NCBI GenBank assembly: GCA_021850545.1
Contig: JAJZLU010000062.1
Coordinates: forward strand, 1 to 34,178
Source of the DNA: Thermoplasmata archaeon
GTDB lineage: Archaea > Thermoplasmatota > Thermoplasmata > Thermoplasmatales > Thermoplasmataceae
DNA length: 34,178 nt
Reading direction: 5' to 3'
In this document: positions 1-8,091 of the stretch, piece after piece
Layout of the letters: every line of letters begins with the position of its first letter
Position numbering within the stretch: the first letter of the stretch is position 1
Made by a program: the position numbers and the translations under genes
Notes under the pieces: model-generated
What the model saw: only the letters and a program-made list of their open reading frames with translations
The model's database searches: none
What the model was told of the DNA's origin: nothing

Positions 1-212
1 ATCTGCATGTCTTATAACCCCTATTACAGGATCTGCATTGAGAACCCTGCCGATCTTCTCAGCAGCCTCATCTGTGCCGTCAGCGACCATGACAAATCCT
101 GAATGGATTGCGTTTCCAATGCCTGTCCCGCCCCCATGATGAACTGACACCCATGTGGCGCCGGAAGATGCATTGAGCAGCGCATTGAGTATTGGCCAGT
201 CTGCAATTGCAT
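1..212 (-). pseudogene. 5'-truncated urocanate hydratase copy (hutU fragment)
   Basis: Read on the minus strand, bases 212 to 1 encode about 71 codons matching the C-terminal part of the intact urocanase at 2762-4447. The alignment to 2834-3045 is gap-free with a constant offset of 2833. By hand I count about 39 mismatches in 212 bases (about 82% identity), yet only two amino acids differ (Ser to Gly and Gly to Val). The frame is open with no stops. Homology stops abruptly at base 212; the first ~540 codons are absent and MFS transporter sequence begins instead. The 3' end lies beyond the left edge. Without a promoter or start this copy should be non-functional. It may be a decayed duplicate, a recombination product or an assembly chimera. 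Confidence 0.85.
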
Positions 213-1096
213 ACCCGCTGGCACTTGGACCTGTAGGCTCCCTTGCACAGTCCATAAGCAAAGAAAGAAGTCACATGATTGTTGGTGTAAGCGTTGGAAT
301 ACTATTTCTGGGAATGTCTGCAGGTTCTTTCCTCACCCCAGGCATCCTGGCTTCACTTGGATCAGTGAATAGAGTTTTCCTGCTTGATGCGGCCATCTCG
401 CTTATCGCATTGGTTTCTGTCCCATTTGTTACGAAAAACTATCCAAGGGATTACGCTGGGCGTTCCCTGAAGGGTGTGTTCAAGGCAGGAATGTTCAAGA
501 ACTGGTATGTTGGCCTGATAATTTCTTCATTGTCTGTCATGTTTGGCGGCATCGCTGCATCGGCGCTGGGCCTCTTCCCTTTCATTGGAAAGTCAACTGC
601 AGAGTCCTATGCCGGTGTCCTTTCGGGGCTTTCATTCCTTGGCTCTGCGCTTGGGGCAATAATACTTCCCCCAATTTTTGAATCAATAAGAAGAGTTAGG
701 GCAGGGATGGTATTCACTTCACTTATTGCAGTAGCCTCCATGGCCCTGCTTGGGTATGGGCTCGCTTACAGCGGTAATTATGGGGTGCTAATGGCTTCTT
801 TCTTCTCCTTTGGTTTCTTTGGCAACGCGTACTGGTCAATGGCAATGACATCTACAACAAGATATTCCCCAGATCCAGCACAGGCAGGTTTTGCCACATC
901 AATGTACAGTGTGGCGACCAATCTAGGAGTAGCTTTTATACCAACTTTCCTGGGACCATATTTCATAGGAAATCCGGGCCCTGGTGTTGGAATAGTAGTT
1001 GGAGCCGTGGCCCTTGGATTCATCATCTCATTCTTCCTCAAGGTCTCTCTCAGCTCATCGACTGGAAACCAGGAAGCACAGGCAAGCCAGGCATGA
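213..1096 (+). pseudogene. 5'-truncated MFS transporter
   Basis: The reading frame encodes about eight hydrophobic helices in the style of a major facilitator superfamily permease, including glycine-rich helices near 275-360, 500-580, 600-670 and 900-990. A typical MFS protein is about 400 residues with twelve helices, so roughly the first four helices are missing. The frame runs back to an ATG at 155, but everything before 213 is antisense to the urocanase fragment, so that start is fortuitous; the first ATG inside genuine MFS sequence is at 275. Substrate is unknown. It has no detectable similarity to the other MFS protein at 31902-33146. A T-rich stretch follows the stop. It is probably a remnant, although a partial protein could still be made. 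Confidence 0.75.
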
Positions 1097-1110
1097 TCCA
1101 TCCCCAACTC

Positions 1111-1123
1111 TTTTTCTTTTTTT
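1111..1123 (+). terminator. poly-T terminator after the MFS remnant
   Basis: Two T-tracts (1111-1115 and 1117-1123) lie 15 bases after the MFS stop, followed by a third at 1134-1139. Clustered U-tracts are the usual archaeal intrinsic termination signal. Confidence 0.55.
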
Positions 1124-1273
1124 CCCCAAACACTTTTTTAAAAAGGTTGTGAATTACTTATCTCCTGTTTTGTGGAGTGAATGCCTCCTGAAGAGCAATC
1201 ATGATTTGGATTGAATGCATTTCCCCCGGATTCATACCATATAGCTTAAACAAAAATTTCTGCTGCCCAATAA

Positions 1274-1283
1274 TTATAAATAT
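1274..1283 (+). promoter_or_regulatory. TATA box of the 1311-1796 gene
   Basis: TTATAAATAT is centred about 32 bases before the ATG at 1311, placing the start site near 1305 and giving a nearly leaderless transcript. Confidence 0.6.
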
Positions 1284-1310
1284 TGATGTGTAGCTCTATC
1301 AATTGGAAAA

Positions 1311-1796
1311 ATGGAAGATAACAGATCTGCCAAGGAAACTCAGGAACCCAATACTGGAACATTTGGAATGGGATTCTGGTTCAAATTTTTAATGGGATTT
1401 GGCGCGGCACTGTTCCTGATACTAATGGTTTTCATTTTCCTGTCAGAGTTTGGCGCACAGCCCTATACCGAGGCCCTGGTCTATTATGAAATTGTACTGA
1501 GTGCTTATCTGGTCTTGCTGTCGATCATGATCTCCAGGCAGGGCGAGAAATTCCCAATTCTATATGCGATTCTCTCGCTTGCTGATGTTGCAGGGCTATT
1601 TTTCCTGTTCGGTTTCAATGCTGTGTACAGCTATTCCGGAGTTAACAACTACCCGTGGTCATGGCACATTTCAAACATTAGTGTGATTTTTGTCACGTTT
1701 CCACTGAACCTCCTGATGCTCTTAATGCTTGCCGGGGCAATTGGCCAGTTATTCTGGCGAATAGGCCTTTCCAGAAATCAAATGTCGCCTGGTTGA
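1311..1796 (+). CDS. hypothetical four-helix membrane protein
   Basis: This 161-residue protein is not recognised as a member of a named family. A polar N-terminus of about 20 residues is followed by four predicted transmembrane segments, at roughly residues 22-46, 55-74, 82-102 and 122-148. A loop between helices 3 and 4 carries Tyr, Asn and Trp residues and would face one side of the membrane. No catalytic or metal-binding motif is visible. A well-placed TATA box supports the ATG at 1311 and independent transcription. The gene lies between the truncated MFS gene and a secreted sequon-rich protein, which gives no functional clue. It could be an accessory subunit of a membrane complex, but nothing in the sequence shows that. 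Confidence 0.7.
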   Translation: MEDNRSAKETQEPNTGTFGMGFWFKFLMGFGAALFLILMVFIFLSEFGAQPYTEALVYYEIVLSAYLVLLSIMISRQGEKFPILYAILSLADVAGLFFLFGFNAVYSYSGVNNYPWSWHISNISVIFVTFPLNLLMLLMLAGAIGQLFWRIGLSRNQMSPG

Positions 1797-1934
1797 ATGG
1801 AGAATATGGGATAGCGGTAAGATTTGATACGGTGAACTCCAAACAGATCAAGGGGAATTGAGCGCTGTGCAATCGATGTGCCCGACTAGGGAAATCGGTT
1901 CCAGATCAAAGTTAAATTTCACCGTTCCCAAAAA

Positions 1935-1946
1935 TTTTAATTATTA
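1935..1946 (+). promoter_or_regulatory. TATA box of the 2004-2645 gene
   Basis: The AT-rich element TTTTAATTATTA predicts a transcript starting near 1968, just before AAGGGG and a TTG at 1977 that is followed by AAA and then a TAG stop in the same frame as the downstream gene. Confidence 0.5.
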
Positions 1947-2003
1947 TGATACAACTTACATTATTTACAGAAGGGGTTGAAATAGACGGTCAGTAAGAGA
2001 GGG

Positions 2004-2645
2004 TTGGTAGCAATTGCGTTATTTATTGTTCTCATTGGGCCAGTCGGTTACACATTAACCAGCAGCCTGACAGAACCCCATCTCCCCAACATCACCCCTA
2101 CTGGAAATTCATTCACCAGGGAATTGTTAAACACTTCAGGCGATATTCCTACCCTCTTTTTCCACAACTTTAGCGTCGATGGGAGCACAGCAGATTTTGG
2201 CTTAAGCATGAGTTTTGGCAATGGTGGATTCTATTCATATGGAAATATCGTCACGTTTCAGCTCTTTGTTACGAAGGTCAGCCAGTCCATAGGTTTCCCA
2301 TATCGTGGAGCATTCATGCTGCAGATAGATAATCAGAACATTACTACCAATATCACTGTGAATGGAACAGCGCTTTACAACCCTGGCGATACTTATTTTG
2401 GGGGGACTGATTACTCTTCCAACAGTTCTTTAGCTGCATATTACCTGAGTTATACACCAAATATCCCTTTTACCACTGTAAACAGGACATTTGCACAAGA
2501 AAATGGGATCGATTACGCTTCAAGTTACAACTTTACACTCCGGCTGGAGGTAACGCCCGTTCTGGAATTTGGACCCTATCATTTCACAGGTTCAAGCCAG
2601 TGGATTTCACACTCTTTCCAGTATCCATTTGTCCAGGCTTCGTAA
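2004..2645 (+). CDS. hypothetical exported, sequon-rich protein
   Basis: This 213-residue protein begins with a hydrophobic segment (residues 1-20) that looks like a signal peptide or N-terminal membrane anchor. The rest is polar, beta-rich in appearance and contains about nine N-x-S/T sequons, which suggests an N-glycosylated protein on the outer face of the membrane, common in wall-less Thermoplasmata. The family was not recognised. The start is awkward: TTG at 2004 has no suitable Shine-Dalgarno. Upstream in frame are Thr-Val-Ser-Lys-Arg-Gly codons, then TAG at 1983 and TTG at 1977. The basic residues before the hydrophobic segment would suit a signal peptide, so the natural start may have been at 1977 and been interrupted by the TAG. 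No cysteines or catalytic motif stand out. Confidence 0.7.
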   Translation: MVAIALFIVLIGPVGYTLTSSLTEPHLPNITPTGNSFTRELLNTSGDIPTLFFHNFSVDGSTADFGLSMSFGNGGFYSYGNIVTFQLFVTKVSQSIGFPYRGAFMLQIDNQNITTNITVNGTALYNPGDTYFGGTDYSSNSSLAAYYLSYTPNIPFTTVNRTFAQENGIDYASSYNFTLRLEVTPVLEFGPYHFTGSSQWISHSFQYPFVQAS

Positions 2646-2706
2646 TAGTGTTTAGCATGGAAAGGAACTAGGCCCTCATTGCCAATGCAACTGATGGTGG
2701 GACCAG

Positions 2707-2735
2707 GGAAAAGATCCGGTGAAGGATCCTTTTCC
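2707..2735. terminator. strong hairpin between converging genes
   Basis: GGAAAAGATCC (2707-2717) pairs with GGATCCTTTTCC (2724-2735) apart from one bulged base, around a six-base loop. It sits between the 3' ends of the exported protein gene and hutU. It has no long T-tail, so its role as terminator or RNA 3'-end stabiliser is inferred from position. Confidence 0.5.
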
Positions 2736-2761
2736 AAGAGTTGGGGGAATGTCTTAGATGG

Positions 2762-4447
2762 TCACTCCTTGAAATACGGGACCTTGAATTTGGTACCCTT
2801 CAGGATAAGGCTCTTAGAGCTCTGGTATCCTGCATCAGCATGTCTTATCACACCAATTCCTGGATCGGCATTCAGCACCCTGCTGATCTTCTCCGCAGCC
2901 TCGTCTGTCCCATCAGCAACCATAACAAATCCAGAATGGATGGCATTTCCTATGCCAGTGCCTCCACCATGGTGAACGGATACCCATGTTGCACCAGATG
3001 ACGCATTCAACAATGCGTTCAGGATTGGCCAGTCTGCAATTGCATCGCTTCCGTCAAGCATGCCTTCAGTTTCCCTGTATGGTGAAGCAACAGATCCGGT
3101 GTCATGGTGATCTCTTCCTATGGCAACGGGAGCAGAGAGTATTTTCTTCTTCACCATCTCGTTTATGAGAAGCCCGATCTTTTCCCTGAGGCCGTAGCCT
3201 GCATAGCATATCCTTGCGGGAAGCCCCTGGAATTTAACCTTCTCCTTTGCAAGCTTGAGCCATTTAACCAGGTGCTCGTCATACCCAAAGTTCTCAATGA
3301 TAGCCTCATCGATCTTGTAGATGTCCTCTGGATCCCCACTGAGGGCAACCCACCTGAATGGCCCTGACCCAACGGCAAATAGGTCCCTTATGTAACCCGG
3401 AACGTAGCCTGGAATGTCGAAGGCATTGGGCAGCCCACCTTCCATGGCCCTGGTCCTTAGGTTGTTTCCGTAGTCAAAGACCTTTGAGCCTTTCTCCTTG
3501 AACCAGATCATTGATTTCACTTCCTTGACAATTGAAGCATACACAGCTTTCCTGTATGCATCAGGATCTTTTTCCCTGAAGGACTCTGCCTCCTGGACAC
3601 TGTATCCTTCAGGTATGTATCCTATGTTGATGTCATGTGCAGCTGTCTGGTCTGTGATGATATCTGGAATAATGCCTCTCTTCTGAAGCTCCGGGTAAAT
3701 GGTCGCCGCGTTTCCCAGAAGCCCTATTGAAAGGGGCTTGCCCTCCTTTATGGCCTCGTCCTTGAGCTTCAATGCCTCATCAAGGTTGTCCACCCATGTG
3801 TCAAGGTACTTTCCGTTGATCCTGCGGTCAATCTTGCTCTTGTCAACTTCAACAATTATGCCCACACCATCGTTCATGGTGATGGCAAGAGGCTGGGCTC
3901 CACCCATCTCTCCAAGCCCTGATGAAAGTATCCATTTTCCCTTGAGCCCCTCCTGGCTGAATTCCTTCCTTCCGATTGCGGCAAGGGTTTCATAGGTCCC
4001 TTGCAGGATTCCCTGGGTGCCTATGTATATCCAGCTCCCGGCCGTCATCTGTCCAAACATGGTGAGGCCTTTCCTCTCCAGTTCCCAGAAAATGTCGTCA
4101 GTGGCCCATCTGGGGACTATCTGAGCATTGACGATGAGAACCCTCGGGGCATACTTAGTAGTCTTGAATGCCCCAACAGGTTTTCCGGACTGGATGAGCA
4201 AAGTCTCGTCGTTATAAAGTTCCTTGAGCATATGTGTTATTTCGTCGAAGCATTCCCAGTTCCTGGCAGCTTTTCCCTTTCCGCCATAAACAATAAGATT
4301 GTCAGGATCCTTGGCAACCTCTGGATCAAGATTATTCATCAGAAGCCTAAGGGCTGCTTCCTGTCCCCAGCCACGGCAGCTGATCTCTTTTCCCCGTGGC
4401 GCTCTTATGACCCTCTTCCCTTCTGTTCTAGTATCTGTGGACTCCAT
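2762..4447 (-). CDS. hutU: urocanate hydratase (urocanase)
   Basis: Urocanase adds water to urocanate to form imidazolone propionate, the second step of histidine breakdown, using tightly bound NAD+ as an electrophile in the cytosol. The 561-residue protein has the usual family length. It carries the urocanase signature FQGLPARIC at residues 406-414, with Cys414 in the position of the conserved active-site cysteine, and a glycine-rich NAD-binding segment GLGEMGG at about 177-183. The ATG at 4447 is chosen over upstream in-frame ATGs because a GGTGAT Shine-Dalgarno lies just before it and the family N-terminus fits; the frame extends further upstream, but those residues look non-native. No other hut gene is present in the window. 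A diverged partial copy of its 3' end occurs at 1-212. Confidence 0.95.
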   Translation of the reverse strand: MESTDTRTEGKRVIRAPRGKEISCRGWGQEAALRLLMNNLDPEVAKDPDNLIVYGGKGKAARNWECFDEITHMLKELYNDETLLIQSGKPVGAFKTTKYAPRVLIVNAQIVPRWATDDIFWELERKGLTMFGQMTAGSWIYIGTQGILQGTYETLAAIGRKEFSQEGLKGKWILSSGLGEMGGAQPLAITMNDGVGIIVEVDKSKIDRRINGKYLDTWVDNLDEALKLKDEAIKEGKPLSIGLLGNAATIYPELQKRGIIPDIITDQTAAHDINIGYIPEGYSVQEAESFREKDPDAYRKAVYASIVKEVKSMIWFKEKGSKVFDYGNNLRTRAMEGGLPNAFDIPGYVPGYIRDLFAVGSGPFRWVALSGDPEDIYKIDEAIIENFGYDEHLVKWLKLAKEKVKFQGLPARICYAGYGLREKIGLLINEMVKKKILSAPVAIGRDHHDTGSVASPYRETEGMLDGSDAIADWPILNALLNASSGATWVSVHHGGGTGIGNAIHSGFVMVADGTDEAAEKISRVLNADPGIGVIRHADAGYQSSKSLILKGTKFKVPYFKE

Positions 4448-4513
4448 TCCAATCACCACTAACATGCCGAAATTCATGATTAACCTTTGCCATCTGCCCT
4501 GATTTCGACAAAA

Positions 4514-4520
4514 TTTAATT
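4514..4520 (+). promoter_or_regulatory. TATA box of exonuclease III
   Basis: TTTAATT is centred about 27 bases before the TTG at 4544, indicating a leaderless transcript beginning at the start codon itself. Confidence 0.55.
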
Positions 4521-4543
4521 GAGATGAACTGGATGCACTTGCA

Positions 4544-5308
4544 TTGCAGACCAAGTTCATATCCTGGAACGTTAATGGAATCCGTGCAGCTATGAGGAAT
4601 GGCCTCATCGATTTCATCCTGAAGGAGGATGCAGATGTTTATGCCTTTCAGGAAGTCAAGAACCATGAATTCCAGATGCCCATGGAGCTTTCTGAGAAAG
4701 GTTACGTAGCCATTGCAAACCCAGCAGAGAGGAAGGGCTATAGCGGAACCCTGATAATGACCAGGAGGAAGCCCTTATCACGTTTCACCGGCTTCGGCGA
4801 ATCCGGGGACGAACATGAGGGCAGGGTTCTTGGGATTGAATTTGAGGATTACTGGTTTCTGGACATATATTTCCCAAATTCCCAAAGGGAGCTCACCAGG
4901 CTTGACTACAAGATAGAATTCAATAACAAGGTGCTGGAGCTACTGGAAAATCTCAGGAAATCAAAGCCCGTAATTGTGTGCGGGGACATGAATGTGGCCC
5001 ATAAGGAGATAGATATAGCCCGCCCCAAGGACAATGAGCACAATGCAGGCTTCACAAAGGAGGAGCGCCAGTGGTTCACGGAATTCCTCAGCCACGGGTA
5101 TGTTGATACATTCCGGATATTCAACAGCGAGCCAGGGCAGTACACATGGTGGTCGTACAGGTTCAATGCGAGGGCCAAGAACATCGGCTGGAGAATCGAT
5201 TATTTTGTTGTCTCATCAGAAATAAAGGGGAAAGTTGTCTCCTCAGATATTCTGCCGGAAGTAGCGGGCTCTGACCATGCTCCAATACGCCTGGTCATAG
5301 GGAATTGA
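4544..5308 (+). CDS. xthA: exodeoxyribonuclease III (AP endonuclease family)
   Basis: This 254-residue protein belongs to the ExoIII/APE1 branch of the endonuclease-exonuclease-phosphatase fold, which cleaves DNA 5' of abasic sites and removes 3'-blocking groups in base excision repair. Visible landmarks are the N-terminal SWNVNGIRA (metal-ligand Asn), FQEVK with the catalytic metal-binding Glu, IYFPN, GDMNVAH containing the Asp-x-Asn pair, WRIDYFVVS and the C-terminal SDHAP with the catalytic Asp-His. The start is TTG at 4544: no ATG lies in frame near the conserved N-terminus, and the TATA box predicts a leaderless message starting here. Its 3' end overlaps the convergent adenylosuccinate synthetase gene by 14 bases. 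Full length for the family, so it should be active. Confidence 0.95.
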   Translation: MQTKFISWNVNGIRAAMRNGLIDFILKEDADVYAFQEVKNHEFQMPMELSEKGYVAIANPAERKGYSGTLIMTRRKPLSRFTGFGESGDEHEGRVLGIEFEDYWFLDIYFPNSQRELTRLDYKIEFNNKVLELLENLRKSKPVIVCGDMNVAHKEIDIARPKDNEHNAGFTKEERQWFTEFLSHGYVDTFRIFNSEPGQYTWWSYRFNARAKNIGWRIDYFVVSSEIKGKVVSSDILPEVAGSDHAPIRLVIGN

Positions 5309-6590
5309 GCCTGGACCCCTCTGTAACGATGGTATTTTCCCTGCCTTCCCCAAGTGAAAGCACTTCCACGGGAACCTTGAGTTCCTCCTCAATGATCCTT
5401 ATGTAATCCTTCATTTTCTGGGGAAGCAGTTTGTAATCATGTTTCCTTAGGATTTCAGGATCAAGTTTACCCCACGTTTCAACTTCCCTGAAGGTGAGTT
5501 CCAGCTCCTCCAGTTCCTGGAAGCTTCTGGGGATGTAATTGAGCTCTTTTCCGTTCTTCTTGTAGGAGGTGCAGATCCTGATGGTGTCCATTTCACCAAG
5601 TGTGTCGAGTCTGGTGAGGGCTATGGCATCAACGTCATTCATCCTTATTGAGTACTTGAGCATGGGAAGGTCTAACCAACCCACTCTTCTCGGCCTGCGG
5701 GTAACTGTTCCGTATTCGTTGCCCACTTCCCTGAGTTTTTCAGCCAGCCCCCCATGTATCTCTGTTGGAAATGGCCCCGCGCCCACCTTGGACATGTAAG
5801 CCTTGACCACGCCAATGACGTAATCCACTTTCCTGAACGGGAAGCCTGCGCCAAGTGAAAGGGCGCCTGCGAGTGCATTAGATGAGGTAACAAATGGGTA
5901 CATTCCGAAGTCTATGTCCAGCATGGTTCCCTGTGCACCTTCAAAAAGTATGTTCTTGCCCTGCTGGTATAGGTCATAAATAGTTGCTTCTGTGTATTCA
6001 AGGTAAGGCTCAAGTTCCATTCCTGCCCTGTAGAGTTCCTTTGCAATCCTTTCCCTTGCAGATGCATCCGCAAATTCCGTATCTGCAAGCAGGTTGAGTT
6101 TCATCCTGTATATGATCTCAATCTTTTCCATGAGAATCTCAAGGTTCTGGAGGTCCGTCATCCTGATTCCGGTCCTTGCATACTTGTCCTCATATGTGGG
6201 GCCGATACCCTGGGCAGTCGTCCCAAGGCTTAGCTTTGACCTGACTTCTTCTTCTTTCTTGTCAAGTTCCTTGTGCATGGGCGTTACTACATGGGCCAGC
6301 TTGCTGATCTTGATCCTGGCCTTGCACTTTGATGATTTCAGGTTGTTTATTTCATCTATGAGTGCCAGGGGATCGATCACCATGCCGTTTCCAAGAATGA
6401 CTGTTTCACACCTGAGGGAGCCGGAGGGAACGAGCCTGAACTTGAATTTTTCACCGTTTGCCACAACAGTGTGGCCCGCGTTGGCCCCTCCGTTGAATCT
6501 CACTTCCACCTGGAACTTGTCACTGAGGAAATCAGAAATCTTTCCCTTTCCCTCATCTCCGAACTGGAGCCCAAGGACTGCGCCAATCAT
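5295..6590 (-). CDS. purA: adenylosuccinate synthetase
   Basis: The enzyme joins IMP and aspartate using GTP to form adenylosuccinate, the first committed step from IMP to AMP. The 431-residue length matches the standard family. The N-terminal phosphate loop GDEGKGK (residues 11-17) holds the catalytic Asp12, and NAGHTVV supplies His40; these correspond to Asp13 and His41 of the Escherichia coli enzyme. Further family segments are the GTTAQGIGPTYEDK and GAQGTMLDIDFG stretches that bind IMP, and TRRPRRVGWLD. The ATG at 6590 fits the conserved N-terminus directly. It is transcribed divergently from isocitrate dehydrogenase and ends inside the 3' end of the exonuclease III gene. purB and other purine genes are not in the window. 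Confidence 0.96.
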   Translation of the reverse strand: MIGAVLGLQFGDEGKGKISDFLSDKFQVEVRFNGGANAGHTVVANGEKFKFRLVPSGSLRCETVILGNGMVIDPLALIDEINNLKSSKCKARIKISKLAHVVTPMHKELDKKEEEVRSKLSLGTTAQGIGPTYEDKYARTGIRMTDLQNLEILMEKIEIIYRMKLNLLADTEFADASARERIAKELYRAGMELEPYLEYTEATIYDLYQQGKNILFEGAQGTMLDIDFGMYPFVTSSNALAGALSLGAGFPFRKVDYVIGVVKAYMSKVGAGPFPTEIHGGLAEKLREVGNEYGTVTRRPRRVGWLDLPMLKYSIRMNDVDAIALTRLDTLGEMDTIRICTSYKKNGKELNYIPRSFQELEELELTFREVETWGKLDPEILRKHDYKLLPQKMKDYIRIIEEELKVPVEVLSLGEGRENTIVTEGSRLNSL

Positions 6591-6679
6591 TTTTGAACAC
6601 TCCCGGATGGAAAGTTAGTACCCTCCATGAGAATAGGGTGCCCATGCCCTAGGGGGCTTGCTAAAACAAGGTCAACTTC

Positions 6680-6718
6680 AAAACAGTGAATGCCTGCTGT
6701 AGGGTTCACTCAAGTTTT
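6680..6718. repeat. imperfect inverted repeat in the purA/icd intergenic region
   Basis: AAAACAGTGAA at 6680-6690 can pair with TTCACT (6705-6710) and GTTTT (6714-6718), leaving a three-base bulge and a 14-base loop. It lies between two divergent genes, where an operator or leader hairpin could be, but no function is shown. Confidence 0.4.
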
Positions 6719-6817
6719 ATGGTGACTTGCCTAATAACATTTCTGACTGGCGGGAGAAGTGGCATTGCCCACTCTTTAATGATTACGTATTTAGCCTGAT
6801 TCAACGGGGGATAGTAG

Positions 6818-6826
6818 AAAGTATAA
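6818..6826 (+). promoter_or_regulatory. TATA box of isocitrate dehydrogenase
   Basis: AAGTATAAG lies about 33 bases before the ATG at 6856 and predicts a short leader containing the GGGATGAT Shine-Dalgarno-like site. Confidence 0.5.
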
Positions 6827-6855
6827 GTCCTTCCAGCAATTACAGGGATGATACC

Positions 6856-8076
6856 ATGAGTTACATCAAAATAATAGACGGAAAGGGCATTGATGTACCA
6901 AACAATCCTACCATAGGTTACATCGAGGGAGACGGAATCGGCCCTGACATCACTAAATCATCAATAGCTGTCATTAATGCAGCACTTGAAATCGCATATA
7001 ATGGGGAGAAAAACATTGTGTGGGAAAAAGTACTTGCCGGCGAGGAGGCCATGGAGACCACAGGCAAGCATCTCCCACAGGAATCCCTTGACCAGCTCAA
7101 GAAATGTATTGTATCAATAAAGGGGCCGCTGACCACACCCATAGGCCAGGGATTCAGGAGCCTTAATGTTACATTGAGGCAATATTTCGACCTCTATGCC
7201 AACATAAGGCCTGTAAAATTCTTCCCCGGTGTCCCTTCACCAGTGAAGAGCCCGGAGAAAATGAACATGGTCGTTTTCAGGGAGAACACTGAGGACCTTT
7301 ACGCAGGCATTGAATGGAAATATGACTCTCCAGAGGCCCACATGGTAAGAAAATTCCTCTCAGACAACTTCGAGGTTTCGCTGACGGATGACACCGGAAT
7401 CGGCATAAAGCCAATCAGCCGGTTCAAGTCACAGAGGCTTGTCAGAATGGCCATTGATTATGCTGTAAAGAATAACAGGAGAAATGTCACCCTGGTGCAC
7501 AAAGGTAACATCATGAAATACACGGAGGGGGCATTCAAGGACTGGGGCTATGAAGTTGCGGCAAGCGAGTTCAAGGATGTTACAGTTACAGAAGAGGAGT
7601 ACGGCAAGTCTCCAGACTCATACCAGGGAAAGATCATCGTGAAGGACAGGATTGCAGACAACATGTTCCAGCAGGTCCTGACAAGGACAGAGGACTATGA
7701 TGTCATAGCCACAACAAACCTCAACGGGGACTACCTGTCAGATGCACTTGCAGCCCAGGTTGGAGGACTTGGCCTCGCTCCAGGTGGCAATGTTGGGGAC
7801 GCGTACGCAATCTTTGAGGCCGTCCATGGAACCGCTCCCAAATATGCCGGCCTTGATGTTGCAAACCCAACTTCCCTGATGCTGTCGGGCGAAATGATGC
7901 TCAGGCACCTTGGCTGGTTTGAAGCCGCGGAGATCCTGGAAAGCGCCATAATGTCCGCATACAGGGACCAGAAAGTTACACAGGATCTTGCAAGGGTCCT
8001 CAACATAAAGCCGTTGAAGTGCTCAGAATTCGGCGACGAAGTCATCAAGAGAATGAGGGCCAAGAAACCAGAGTAG
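6856..8076 (+). CDS. icd: isocitrate dehydrogenase, NADP-dependent
   Basis: This TCA-cycle enzyme oxidatively decarboxylates isocitrate to 2-oxoglutarate and supplies NADPH. The 406-residue protein contains the isocitrate-binding segment RSLNVTLRQ with Ser102, Asn104 and Arg108, plus Arg118, a constant eleven residues offset from the E. coli enzyme. The HGTAPKYAG segment carries the Lys-Tyr pair that recognises the 2'-phosphate of NADP+, arguing against an NAD enzyme or 3-isopropylmalate dehydrogenase. The FRENTEDLYAGIEW stretch is typical of the family. The ATG at 6856 is preferred, although the frame stays open back to a TTG at 6727; the extra 43 codons are not family-like, and TATA box and Shine-Dalgarno lie inside them. 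Confidence 0.96.
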   Translation: MSYIKIIDGKGIDVPNNPTIGYIEGDGIGPDITKSSIAVINAALEIAYNGEKNIVWEKVLAGEEAMETTGKHLPQESLDQLKKCIVSIKGPLTTPIGQGFRSLNVTLRQYFDLYANIRPVKFFPGVPSPVKSPEKMNMVVFRENTEDLYAGIEWKYDSPEAHMVRKFLSDNFEVSLTDDTGIGIKPISRFKSQRLVRMAIDYAVKNNRRNVTLVHKGNIMKYTEGAFKDWGYEVAASEFKDVTVTEEEYGKSPDSYQGKIIVKDRIADNMFQQVLTRTEDYDVIATTNLNGDYLSDALAAQVGGLGLAPGGNVGDAYAIFEAVHGTAPKYAGLDVANPTSLMLSGEMMLRHLGWFEAAEILESAIMSAYRDQKVTQDLARVLNIKPLKCSEFGDEVIKRMRAKKPE

Positions 8077-8091
8077 GCTTAACGCCCCACT

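Noticed and set aside
155-274. Upstream ATG extension of the MFS frame
   Set aside because: The segment up to 212 is antisense urocanase coding sequence, so the extension is an accidental open frame across a junction.
4448-4666. N-terminal extension of urocanase
   Set aside because: It would overlap the promoter and start of exonuclease III, is unlike the family N-terminus, and the Shine-Dalgarno points to 4447.
5295-5308. Possible frameshift at the xthA/purA overlap
   Set aside because: Both proteins end naturally at family-like C-termini; a 14-base convergent overlap is ordinary.
6727-6855. N-terminal extension of isocitrate dehydrogenase from TTG
   Set aside because: It contains the likely TATA box and ribosome site and adds residues not seen in the family.
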